DNA from: Rhizopus sp. PT2906
Taxonomy: Eukaryota > Mucoromycota > Mucoromycetes > Mucorales > Rhizopodaceae
DNA length: 64,000 bases
NCBI GenBank assembly: GCA_025529335.1
Contig: JAMYHX010000213.1
Coordinates: forward strand, 1-64,000
Direction of reading: 5' to 3'
In this document: in pieces, positions 32,215-44,039 of the stretch
Numbering within the stretch: the stretch's first letter is position 1
How the letters are laid out: every line of letters starts with the position of its first letter
The notes under the pieces: generated by a model
Databases searched by the model: none
Told to the model about the DNA's origin: nothing
What the model saw: the letters and a program-made list of their open reading frames with translations, nothing else
Translations under genes and position numbers: made by a program

Positions 32215-35200
32215 ATGCAGATGCTTACAAAGGTATTCTCCCAAGTTTTTACACCACAAATAGACATCATCTCTAACGCCTAATTAGTTTGAATCAAAAA
32301 GCAACCGTGTCAAAGGTGTTGCATTTCATCCCAAGCGTCCCTGGATTTTAGCTTCTTTACATAATGGTTGCATTCAACTCTGGGATTATCGAATGGGCAC
32401 TTTACTCGAACGTTTTGAAGAACACGATGGTAAAGAGCTTCTTTTATAAATGAACTATTGTCAACCATCTTATTTTCTCTAGGACCCGTAAGAGGCATCG
32501 CATTTCACCCTACTCAGCCATTGTTTGTCTCTGGTGGCGACGACTACAAGATCAAAGTTTGGAATTACAAAACTCATCGTTGTTTATTCACTTTAAACGG
32601 TCATCTCGATTATGTTCGTACCGTCTTTTTCCATCACGAGCTTCCTTGGATCATTTCTGCCTCAGACGACCAAACAATCCGTATCTGGAATTGGCAATCA
32701 AGAGCCTGTATTGCCATCTTGACAGGACATAATCACTATGTGATGTGTGCTCAGTTCCATCCCAAGACTGATCTTATTGTTTCAGCATCTATGGATCAAA
32801 CTGTTCGTGTATGGGACATTACAGGTTTACGTAAAAAATCTCAAGCACCCACTGCGATGTCATTTGAAGATATGAATCGTGCTGGACCAGGTAGTGATAT
32901 GTTTGGAACTACAGATGTTATGGTCAAGTATGTCTTGGAAGGACATGATCATGGTGTCAACTGGGCTTCTTTCCATCCAACATTGCCTTTGATCATTTCA
33001 GCCGGTGATGACCGTCAAGTAAAACTCTGGAGAATGAATGGTAAATGGAGCATATAAACTTGGTAACACGTACTAAATTGCTGCAAATAGACACAAAGGC
33101 TTGGGAAGTAGATAGCTGTCGTGGTCACTACAATAATGTTTCCAGTGCCATTTTCCACCCTCGACAAGACCTCATCTTATCTGATAGTGAAGATAAAACA
33201 ATTCGTGTTTGGGACCTCACTAAACGTACTGCCGTGGCTACATTCAGAAGAGATCATGACCGTTTCTGGGTTTTGACAGCACATCCTGAACTCAATTTAT
33301 TTGCTGCCGGTCATGATAGCGGTTTAATCGTTTTTAAACTCGAACGAGAGCGTCCTGCCTTCCAAGTTCATAACAACGAATTGTTTTACGTCAAGAACAA
33401 CATCTTACATATTCACGATTTCCCTAGCACTGCTGATCAAGAAGTGATGTCTGTTCGTAAATTGGGATCTCAATTTGTCGCGCCTCGTACGCTTTCTTAC
33501 AACCCTGCTGAGCGTGCTGTATTGCTTACATCACCTTTTGAGGGCGGCTCATACGAGTTGTATCGTCTACCCAAGAACTTGGGCGGAACCTTGCAAGAGC
33601 CCTCGGATGAATCAATGAAGGGCACAGGTCACGCTGCTCTTTTCATTGCCCGTAACCGATTTGCCGTGTTTGATAAAACAAGCCAAGTCATTCAGATTCG
33701 TGATCTTTCCAACAAGGAAACTAAATCATTTAGAACACCTTCTCAAGTCACAGATATTTTCTATGCTGGACCCGGATCACTTCTTATGGCTACACCTACC
33801 TCGGTCATCTTGTTTGATATTCAACAACGCCGTGTTGTCTCTGAATTAACCGTTTCTTCTGTAAAATACGTTGCCTGGTCTAATGATATGTCCATGGTTG
33901 CTTTGATCAGCAAGCACACAATTACGATTGCCACCAAAGAATTACGCCAAACAAGCCAAATTCATGAAACAATTCGCATCAAGAGCGCTACTTGGGATGA
34001 TTCCAACGTTCTCCTCTACTGTACTCTAAACCATATCAAGTACGCATTGACCGAAGGTGATAACGGCATCGTTCGTACACTCGATCAACCCGTCTATTTG
34101 ACACGCATGAAGGGCAAGAAACTCTTTGCTCTTGACCGTGATGGCAAGGTTCGTGAAATCACTATTGATCCCACTGAATATCGCTTCAAGTTGGCTTTGG
34201 TGAAGAAACAATATGAAGAAGTGCTTCATATCATTCGTACATCCAATTTGGTTGGTCAATCCATTATTGCTTATTTGCAAAAGAAGGGATATCCAGAGAT
34301 TGCTTTACATTTTGTCAGAGATGATAAGACAAGATTTGAATTGGCACTTGAATGCGGTAATTTGGACGTCGCTTTGGAAACAGCAAGGGCTATGAACAAG
34401 CCTGATCACTGGGCAAAATTGAGTGCTGAAGCCTTGAACCACGGTAATTTCAAGGTATGTTTATCTAAATATAAACAAGGAACATGATAACAAACTGTTG
34501 ATATATAGATTGTTGAATTGTGTTATCAACGCATCAAAAAGATGGACAAGTTGTCCTTCTTGTACCTGTTGGAGGGCAATCAGGCCAACCTCTCAAAGAT
34601 GTTGGAAATTTCCAAGCTTCAAAAAGATCCTATGCAACAATTCCAGAATTCTGTCTATTTAGGCGATATACAGGAACGCATTCAGATGCTTGTGGATGTC
34701 GGACAGTTACCCTTGGCTTATATGACTGCCAAATCACATGGACTGACAGAACAAGCTGAATCCATTTTGGCCGCAGCAGGAAAGACGGAAGATGAAATTG
34801 AGTTGCCTGAATCAGAAGAGCCTTTACCCTCTATTCCTCAGCCTGTTACCCACTTGGAGGATCCTAATTGGCCACTCTTGACCGTATCCAAGAGTTTCTT
34901 TGAAGGTGCCTTTGTCAAACAACAACAACAGCAACAAGATACTCGAGTATCTGGTGACATCTATTCTGTTATCAACAAACCTAGCTTCACATACGATGAC
35001 GCAATTGAAGAAGCAGGTGGAGACTGGGGAGATGATGACGACGATTTGGGCTTGACTGGTGCTCCTAAGCCTGCACAAGATAATCTTTTAGATACAGGTG
35101 CTGATGAATTTGGCGTACCAGACGAAGAAGAAGGTGGTGGATGGGACGATGATGATGATATCAAGGCTGAATTGGATGCTCAAATGGGTAATGTCGCAGC

Positions 35201-36190
35201 CAGAGAAACTGCTGAATTTGTTGCTCCAACAGAGGGTGTAAGCGAAAGTCTCATTTGGACGCAAAACTCTAATATTGCTGCCGATCACATCGCAGCTGGT
35301 GCCTTTGACAGTGCCATGCAGATTCTTAATCGACAAAAGGGAATTGTTCATTTCGAGCCATTGAAGCCTCATTTCTTGGCCATCTATCAAGCTTCCCATG
35401 CCCATGTCTCTCATGTATGTGGCAGCGGTGCTGTACCTCTTCGTAGAAATCCAGAGACATCTTCACCTCGCAATGCCTTACCTGTAGCAGTCTATACTTT
35501 CCAAAATACGATTTCTACACTGATCCAACAGGCCTACTCACTGTTCTCAAACGGAAAGTTGGCTGCTTCTTCACAGCTATTCAAGCAACTAGTACACATT
35601 GCCTTGTTCACTGTGACAAATAGTGATGAAGAAGCCAATGAGTTGACCCAACTAGTGGACATTTGTCGTGAATATCTCTTGGGTCTTTCCTTGGAACAAA
35701 AGCGAAGATCGATTGAAGGCACCTCACCCGATGAACTCAAGCGTGCCCTGGAATTGGCAGCTTACTTTACTCACTGTGAGTTGCAGGTGAAACATATGCA
35801 CCTGGCATTACGTCAGGCCACAAAACAGGCATTCAGGGCAAAGAACTTTAGTACAGCGTCACGATTTGCTACTCGATTACTTGAATTGGCACCTCCGCTC
35901 AAGATTGCTGATGAGGTAAGGAGAAGAAACAATGGAATTTCATATTTAAAATTAATTATTCACCTTAATAATAGGCCCGCAAGATTCAAAGCGTCTGTGA
36001 ACGCACTTTACAAGATGAAATGACCTTAAACTATGATCAACATAACCCATTCGATGTTTGTGCCTATAGTTTTGAGCCTATTTACCGAGGATCACCCAAG
36101 AAAACGTGTTGTTATTGTAAAGCATCCTATAAGCCTGAATATGAAGGCAAAGTGTGCGCCATCTGTGAAGTAGCAAAGATTGGACAGTAA
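32215..36190 (+). CDS. coatomer subunit alpha (alpha-COP)
   Basis: Large subunit of the COPI vesicle coat, which returns ER proteins from the Golgi and binds dilysine signals on cargo. Six exons: 32215-32232, 32288-32429, 32483-33040, 33091-34454, 34509-35915 and 35975-36190. They join in frame to 1,234 residues, the family length. The N-terminal WD40 propeller is explicit (repeats ending in QLWD, KVWN, RIWN, RVWD, KLWR, RVWD), with the KGVAFHP and RGIAFHP phrases diagnostic of alpha-COP. A second beta-propeller and alpha-solenoid follow, then an acidic linker with Asp/Gly runs, and a C-terminal domain ending in a cysteine cluster ([21 protein letters not shown]). The first exon is only 18 nt. 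Confidence 0.96.
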
Positions 36191-36336
36191 TCAATTTAAG
36201 CTCAGTTTGATAATAAAATTCCATGATTTTCTTTGTTATTCCAAACTTGTCACAATTTTTGCGCAAAAGATGTATTTAAAAAAAGGTGAAAATTTTTTTT
36301 GAACTTTTCCCCCTTTTCTTTTTATTTATAATAAAG

Positions 36337-38495
36337 ATGTCTGAAGGAAAGTCTGGTAAGTGCTCATAAAATGGCTGTTACTTGGCTTTATTGACCAGTT
36401 TTTTCTTTTCCCCTGTTTATTTATGAACAGTTGGTATTGATTTGGGTACTACGTAAGTATTATAACACATAAAAAGCGCGTCAAAAAAGGAGATGACTAA
36501 CGTCCACTTTAGCTATTCTTGTGTTGGTGTTTGGCAAAACGATCGTGTTGAAATCATTGCCAACGATCAGGGTAACCGTACCACTCCCTCTTATGTTGCT
36601 TTCACCGACTCTGAACGTCTCATTGGTGACGCCGCCAAGAACCAAGTCGCCATGAACCCTTACAATACTGTCTTCGACGCCAAGCGTTTGATTGGTCGTC
36701 GCTTCAACGACCCCGAAGTTCAATCTGACATGAAGCACTGGCCCTTCAAGGTCATTGATAAGGAAGGCAAGCCTATCATCCAAGTTGAATACAAGGGTGA
36801 GACCAAGACTTTCACTCCCGAAGAAATCTCTTCCATGGTCCTTACCAAGATGAAGGAAACTGCTGAAGCTTACCTTGGTAGCACCGTCAAGAATGCCGTC
36901 ATCACTGTTCCTGCCTACTTCAATGACAGTAAGTCTCTTTTTTTTTAAGTGAAATTTTAGTGCGAACGGTTACTCATTATTTTTAAGGTCAGCGTCAGGC
37001 CACTAAGGATGCTGGTTTGATTGCCGGTTTGAACGTTCAACGTATCATCAACGAACCCACTGCCGCCGCTATTGCCTACGGTTTGGACAAGAAGGTTGAA
37101 GGTGAACGTAACGTTTTGATCTTCGATTTGGGAGGTGGTACCTTCGATGTCTCTCTCTTGACCATTGAAGATGGTATCTTCGAAGTCAAGGCTACTGCTG
37201 GTGACACTCACTTGGGTGGTGAAGATTTCGATAACCGTCTTGTCAACCACTTCATGCAAGAATTCAAGCGCAAGTTCAAGAAGGATATCTCTGGTAACGC
37301 TCGTGCTGTCCGTCGTCTTCGTACTGCTTGTGAACGTGCCAAGCGTACCTTGTCTTCTGCTGCTCAAACCACCATCGAAATCGACTCTCTCTTCGAAGGT
37401 GTTGACTTCTACACCTCTTTGACTCGTGCTCGTTTCGAAGAATTGAACCAAGATCTCTTCCGTAACACCATGGAACCTGTCGAAAAAGTCCTCCGTGACT
37501 CCAAGATTGACAAGTCTCAAGTTCACGACATTGTCCTCGTCGGTGGTTCCACCCGTATTCCCAAGGTTCAAAAGTTGGTTTCTGACTTCTTCAACGGTAA
37601 GGAACCCAACAAGTCCATCAACCCTGATGAAGCTGTTGCCTATGGTGCTGCTGTCCAAGCCGCCATTCTCTCTGGTGACACTTCCGAAAAGACTCAAGAC
37701 CTTCTTCTTTTGGACGTTGCTCCTCTTTCCCTCGGTATTGAAACCGCTGGTGGTGTCATGACTGCTCTTATCAAGCGTAACACCACTGTTCCCACCAAGA
37801 AGTCCGAAATCTTCTCTACCTACGCCGATAACCAACCTGGTGTCCTCATCCAAGTTTACGAAGGTGAACGTGCTCGTACCAAGGATAACAACCTTCTCGG
37901 TAAGTTCGAACTTACTGGTATTCCCCCTGCCCCTCGTGGTGTTCCTCAAATCGAAGTTACTTTCGATGTTGATGCCAACGGTATCTTGAACGTCTCTGCT
38001 CTTGACAAGACTACTGGTAAGTCCAACAAGATCACCATCACCAACGACAAGGGTCGTCTTTCCAAGGAAGAAATTGAGCGTATGGTCAACGAAGCTGAAA
38101 AGTACAAGGCTGAAGATGAGGCTGCTGCTGCCCGTATCCAAGCCAAGAACGGTCTCGAATCCTATGCTTACAACCTCCGCAACACTCTTCAAGATGAAAA
38201 GGTTGGAGGTGCTCTCCCTGCTGAAGATAAGACCAAGCTTACTGCTGCTGTTGATGAAGCTATTAAGTGGCTCGATGACTCTCAAGAAGCTTCCAAGGAA
38301 GAATACGAATCTAAGCAAAAGGAATTGGAAGAAGTTGCCAACCCCATCATGATGAAGTTCTATCAACAAGCTGGTGGTGCCCCTGGTGCTGCTGGTGCTG
38401 CTCCCGGTGGCTTCCCCGGTGCTGCTCCTGGCGGTTTCCCTGGTGCTGGAAACAACGCTGATGCCGACGGTCCTTCTATCGAAGAAGTCGATTAA
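36337..38495 (+). CDS. cytosolic Hsp70 chaperone (Ssa type)
   Basis: ATP-driven chaperone. Exons 36337-36355 (19 nt), 36431-36452 (22 nt), 36513-36928 and 36988-38495 join to 654 residues. Phosphate loop [13 protein letters not shown] spans two introns. Other nucleotide-domain motifs are [14 protein letters not shown] and [15 protein letters not shown], and the substrate domain begins after the linker [15 protein letters not shown]. The tail has [13 protein letters not shown] repeats and ends in IEEVD, the TPR-cochaperone binding motif of cytosolic Hsp70s. Codon use is strongly biased (CGT, CTC, GGT, AAG), marking high expression. The two tiny first exons are unusual. I did not find a clear heat-shock element in the short upstream gap. 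Confidence 0.96.
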
Positions 38496-38724
38496 ATTAT
38501 TTAATATTTTTCCTTTTCAATCATCAGGTTTTATTGTATCATAGAATTTATAGTAAAAAAAAAGAAAGAGGGAAAACGATGATTAGAAAACTTTTGAATA
38601 ATCTATACATATGCTTAATAAATTCAACTGTTTTGTACCAAATCTACCATTTGCCTGTTTTAGATCTATCTGATTTTAAATTTTTGCTCAATGTGTGTGA
38701 ATGCATAGTCTTTTTTTTCTTGCA

Positions 38725-41539
38725 ATGACTAACCCTTATTTACAAGAGAACTCGACTTCTTCCATGTTTATGAATACTAGAAGCAGTGTGTTAATTGTTA
38801 TTGATACGACCAGGCAACCTACTGACTTACAAGACGGTATTTCAAAGCTTATTTCTTATGCACCTCATGGAAATCTCGTAGACGAAAATGCCATGAATGA
38901 AGAAATAAGTGAATTCAGGTGGCATGTTGAGTAAGGACATGAGTAATAAAATACTACTAGTATTCACATACATTACAAGTTTTATTTATGACGCCGGCTT
39001 GGTTGAAGGAGAATATGTCTGTAAGAGCAACTATATCAACTACACCGAAGTATTGCCAGGAGATCGATTTGAAATACAAGTGACATATCATAGAAAGATT
39101 GATGGTAAAATCGAATTATACATAATGGACGATATGTTTATCAATATGCGTAGCCTTTCGTGCCATTGGAAGACTTTTGGCAGCAGCACGAAACTCCTAT
39201 CCAATAATGCAAGGAGAGCATGGTCGTCTTGTCAACTTTAGAGAAAAGGCACAATTTGATACACAAGGGTATGGCTTTGAGCTAGGATTTCTATATCTAA
39301 CATACCTTTGTGTTCTCAGGGTCATGATTGACTGTAGCAGAAATGGCGTGCTACGACTTCAAAACATTTATTTCTTGTTGAATAATATGGCTCTTATGGG
39401 CTTAAATATGCTCCAACTTTATACAGAAGACACATATGAAGTAATATAAAAGTATACGGGCCATCATACTTTATATTTAATGATTGAATCCAACAGGTGG
39501 ACGGTGAACCATTGTTTGGATACCTTAGAGGACGATATACGATGAGAGAGTTGTCTTTGGTAGATGATTATGCCTTTGATCTGTAATAGTAAAGACTCGA
39601 TATTTATATAGAGATGTCTAACTTTGTAGTAGAGGAATTGAAGTTATACCATGTATCCAAACCTTAGGACATATGGGTCAGGTATTACAGTGGCAACAAT
39701 ATGCTCATTTGCGCGATAATTTTGAAGTACTGCTTCCAGAATCAGAACCGACCTATGAATTTATCGAAAAGTTGATTGTATCAGCTGCAAGGCCATTTAG
39801 ATCCAAAAGGATTCATATCGGCATGGACGAAGTAAACTTGACGATGATGATGATGAAGCATCCATACTTATTTGTTTTCTAGGCACATGGAGTAGGTGAA
39901 GGGCGTTATCGTCACTTGTATGGATACAAGGATCCAAATTTGGTGTTCATGGAACATTTGCAAAAGGTGCATGAAATTTGTACAAGAAATGATCTTCAAC
40001 CTATGATTTGGTCAGATAGTAAGCTCGCGCATGAAAAAAAAAATCTTTATATAATTGTAAAGATGACCCTTTGAAAACTTATTATAGTACTTTTTATTAT
40101 AAAGTGATTTTTTGTCTAGGTAAAAGCCAGGTAGACGATCAAGGCTCCAAAGAAATGTTGTTCACTTCTTTTTACCTTTTTCATTAGCTGCCAAAAATAA
40201 CTCGTTACAAGGTTATTACGATGAACTGAACAATCCTGCATCACCCGAACTACTCGAAAAGATCCCATCTAACCTTGATTTGGTCTTTTGGGATTACTAT
40301 CATACCAATCCGAATACCTATGCTCAAAAGATTCGTCAACATCGAGATATGGGATGTTTGAAGCCCTGGATTGCAAGTGAGTATAAAAAGCTTATTTCTT
40401 GATAAAGTCTCTAGAATATGCTTTGTCATTAGCTGGTATCTGGACTTGGACTAGATTTTGGGCAGCAGTACCTTTTTCTTTAAAAGCAATAAGAGCAAGT
40501 ATGATTGCTGCTAAAAACAAAGAAGATGGTGTACAAAACACTTTTATTACCACTTGGGGAGATGATGGAAATGAGTGTGATATTTTTTCAGCATTACCTG
40601 CACTTCTTTATTATGCTCAACATGGATACTGTGAGGATAATGAAGTAGATATTGAATTATTAAAACTTGGTTTTGGTAACGATGTAAAAGAATGGAAGTA
40701 TTTATAGAGTACATAACCACTTCTTTTTAGAGGGAATATGTGGTGCTGACTTTGATGATTGGACATTTGCATCAAAGGTAAATTGTAATCATGTCAATTT
40801 GTACTTGATATCAACATGAATAGATTGACGATACCCCTGAAGGAATATCCGTGACGCCAAATACAAATTATATGCCAAATATGAGCAAATGGTTGCTGTG
40901 GGAAGGTACAGATTATGCCACGTTTGTTGAAAGCAATAACCCATTATGTTACATATAGACCCTATGCTTGGCTTTCTTTCACCTCAGTATGCGGATGAGG
41001 ACTTGGAGTCCCATTATGCTTTAATTGAGCGCCAACTATCAAAAGCTATTGAACTTAAGAAACTGTCTGCTCCACTGAATGAGAGACTAGAGCTACCCAG
41101 AAGAATTGCTAAAGCACTTTCATTAAAGTGCTCTTTACGTAAATACTGTGTAAACGCTTATAAAAGAAAGGATCATACGCTCTTGTTAGAGTTAGCCCAT
41201 GGTAGGTTAATGCTTTTGCGACAAGAAGTAGATGGCTTATGGAAATACCATCGCAAGATGTGGATGACAACATATAAGCCATTTGGTTGGGAAATGCTCG
41301 AGAGTAGATACGGTGCGCTTCGATCGCGATTAGAAACAATGTTTGATAGAATTATTGAGCATACTGAATACGTGCGAACCATAAAGATGAACGGAACCTT
41401 TGGTCAAGAAGAAGAGGATGAAGATGAGAGGGCAAGGATACCTGAATTTGAAACCACATTGGAATGCTTGTACAGTGGAGCTAAAACCAACTTGTTATTG
41501 GATTACCCGCGTGCAGCTTTCCCCTCGCGTCTTGGGTAA
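38725..41539 (+). CDS. GH20 family beta-N-acetylhexosaminidase (HEXD-like)
   Basis: Predicted cytosolic glycoside hydrolase of family 20 that removes terminal N-acetylhexosamine. No signal peptide is seen. About ten short introns are needed; clear ones are 38931-38979, 39105-39153, the 51-nt intron before GVMIDCSRNG, and others rejoining YTEDTYEV/DGEPLFGY, AFDL/GIEVIPCIQTLGH and MDE/AHGVGEGRYR. The catalytic pair is in HIGMDE, where Asp-Glu perform substrate-assisted catalysis; GIWTWTRFW and TTWGDDGNECD line the pocket. The C-terminal ~200 residues (ADFDDW..PMLGFLSPQY..) form the family's helical tail. Joins near 40018-40190 and 40690-40740 are uncertain, so the exact protein is not settled there. 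Similar to bacterial and animal HEXD proteins. Confidence 0.85.
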
Positions 41540-41824
41540 GATGTTTTTTTGACTATGAATAAATAGCTTAAGCACACGTCTTTTCTGATGTGTACTGTCA
41601 TTGACTCAGAATACTACTATGCAGATTGCTTTGTATAAATATTAGAGCAATGTTTATTAGGGTTAATGCATTGACTTGCAGCGAGAGAGAAAAAGAAGGG
41701 AGCAATTAGATGATATTAAATGGATATGATTGAAAAATACAAAGTTATTGAAATTAGACCTTTTGTTTAGCATTCCTAAAGAAACAAGCGTTAGTCATAG
41801 CTTTAACTAAAGCATCTACAAAAC

Positions 41825-44039
41825 TTACATGTCATCTAATTCCTTTTTATACGCCTTGGTAATTTCAGGGCGCTTGATCTTTTGAGCAGCAGTTAGCATG
41901 CCTGAGTCTGTAGTCCATTCTTCATGACATAAGTGGACATCAAAAATGAGTTCTGAGCCCTTCAGATCGCCTTCCTTTGCTTGAGCCAGCAGAGCCTGTA
42001 AGATTGTCTTTTTGATGGTTTCGTCACAGCATAACTTTTCCCAATCTCTCTCTGTCACATTCTTTTCTGTAGCTAAACGACGAATAACAGGTTCTGAGAC
42101 GACAGCCAATGCAACGGGTTTAGGGAATAGAGGATCAGCATAAACACAGATATTTGTCACATAGACACAGCTCTTGTAGATAGATTCCAACTTTTCGAGA
42201 GCAATGTATTCACCGTTACTCAGCTTGACCAAATTCTTCTTACGATCAATGATGGTCAAGGTACCATTTTCATTCCATTCAGCAATATCTCCAGTCATTA
42301 ACCAATTGTCCTCCGTGAACGTTTCTTTGGTGATATCATCTCGTTTCCAATAACCCTTTGTGATAGCCGGGCCACGAACCCATACTTCACCTTGAGGTTT
42401 AGCATTTGTCGAATAGTAGTTGGCTTCAGGCACGTCGACTAATTTAATCTCACAACAAGGAACAGGCGCACCTACTTGACCATATCCAAATTGCTCTGGT
42501 GTCATGATACAGCACATACCACAACCTGGTACAATGTTTAGTTATCATATCTTCATGTACACGGGTGTACTTACTTTCTGTCATGCCAAAACCTCCCAAA
42601 ATGGGACAGACTGTGACTGATAAGAACTTTTGTGTCTCAACTGACATGGGAGCACCACCTGAGAGAGCAAAACGGAGCCTTCCTCCAACCTGATCCTTTA
42701 TCTTGTTGAAAACAACCTTATCAATGAATCCTGTAGGTAAGTGGCGTTCAAGGAGCCAAGCCTTTGTAGCATATGCCTTTTGAAACATCCTTTGTGCCTT
42801 GGGAGAAGCAGAAGAGATCTTGGCTAGAATGCCCTTACGTATAGATTCCCATACAGCAGGAACACCTGTCATCAAGGTTGGTCTAAACTCCTTTATATCT
42901 CCTTTACAGTTGCGAACAGAAGCATCTGTCAAAGTACGAACGTTGGCGTAACCCAGACTATGAACAAGATCAGATGACGCATGATAAACAAACAATAGGT
43001 TACTTACGTGACACCCCAAAAGATACAAAGGTTCTCTACGACGAATTCAAGGACGTGAGCTAGAGGGAGATATGCCATCATTGAATCATGATCAGTAATA
43101 AGATGACCAAGAATTGTATTAACACCAGCAACTACCGAAAATTAGATCATTGGTCTCCCTTGACCTTATCAAACACTTACTGGCGGCAATGATATTTTTG
43201 TGAGAAAGCATAACACCCTTTGGATTTCCCGTACTTCCCGAAGTATACATGATGCAGCACAAGTCCTCTGGTTCAGGCTGCCTAGGCTCTCTTGGATTTT
43301 CTCTACCTAATTTGGCTACTTCATCCAACGACACCACCTGTTGAGAGACAGACTTTTGAACTTTGTCAAGCACGTCTGTTTTGATTTCACCACTGTATAT
43401 GATATATTTGAGAGAAGGACACTTGCTCGCCACCTTGGATACGGTCGTCAAGAGTTCACCCACGGTATAGATGGCCTCCACCTCAGTTTCATTCATAGAG
43501 TGAAGTAAACCAGCTTCACCCAATGTGTCATATGCAGTAACAATGGTCATATTTTGAGTAAAACAGCTGTGAGCTGTTAATAACCAGTACATACTAATAC
43601 ACAACAATGAGTTTTTATCATGAGTTGGGGGTGCATCCTAAGCTTACTTTGTGGGCGAAAATATTTCAATCTTTGATTTTTCACAAAGACCCAACTTGAC
43701 TAGACCAGCACCAACATCATGGGTTAGTCTTGAGGCTTCCTTGTAAGTCAAGTAAAAATAAGGTGATAGCTGAAAGAATTTCCAAATCTTCTTATCCTTA
43801 ACTTCTTCGCCATTGACAAACTTTTTCACCTCCTTTTCTTCTTCTACTATCTTTTCTACCTTACGAAAGCCGAAACCTTTTCGATCAGAATATTTTTTTG
43901 CACTGTGGACAAGGACATCATAGAGTGTATGGATATGAGGAGCAGGTACACGAACTAAGGATTCAGGACTAAAGATGGATCTTCTTGTACGCCCGCCTTG
44001 AGGCTGTTCAGGGCCCACTTCGACTGTAAAGCTTTTCAT
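41825..44039 (-). CDS. long-chain acyl-CoA synthetase (Faa type)
   Basis: Activates fatty acids to acyl-CoA using ATP, for lipid synthesis, storage and beta-oxidation. It starts at 44039 and is interrupted by several short introns. The AMP-binding P-loop CCIMYTSGSTGNPKGVMLSHKN (about 43250) is intact, with the acyl-adenylate motifs LPLAHVLEF, RFALSGGAPM, FGMTE, and the C-terminal GYWKRDDITKETFTEDNWLMTGDIAEWNENGTLTIIDRKKNLVKLSNGEYIALEKLE. The closing IKRPEITKAYKKELDDM resembles the fungal Faa1/Faa4 tail. No peroxisomal PTS1 is seen at the C-terminus (ends DDM). Substrate chain length is not readable from the sequence. Confidence 0.93.

Noticed and set aside
36957..38369. 470-codon open frame antisense to Hsp70
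   Set aside because: Known effect of Hsp70 codon bias: the reverse strand stays open. The sense strand carries all Hsp70 motifs, and the antisense protein has no recognised domain.
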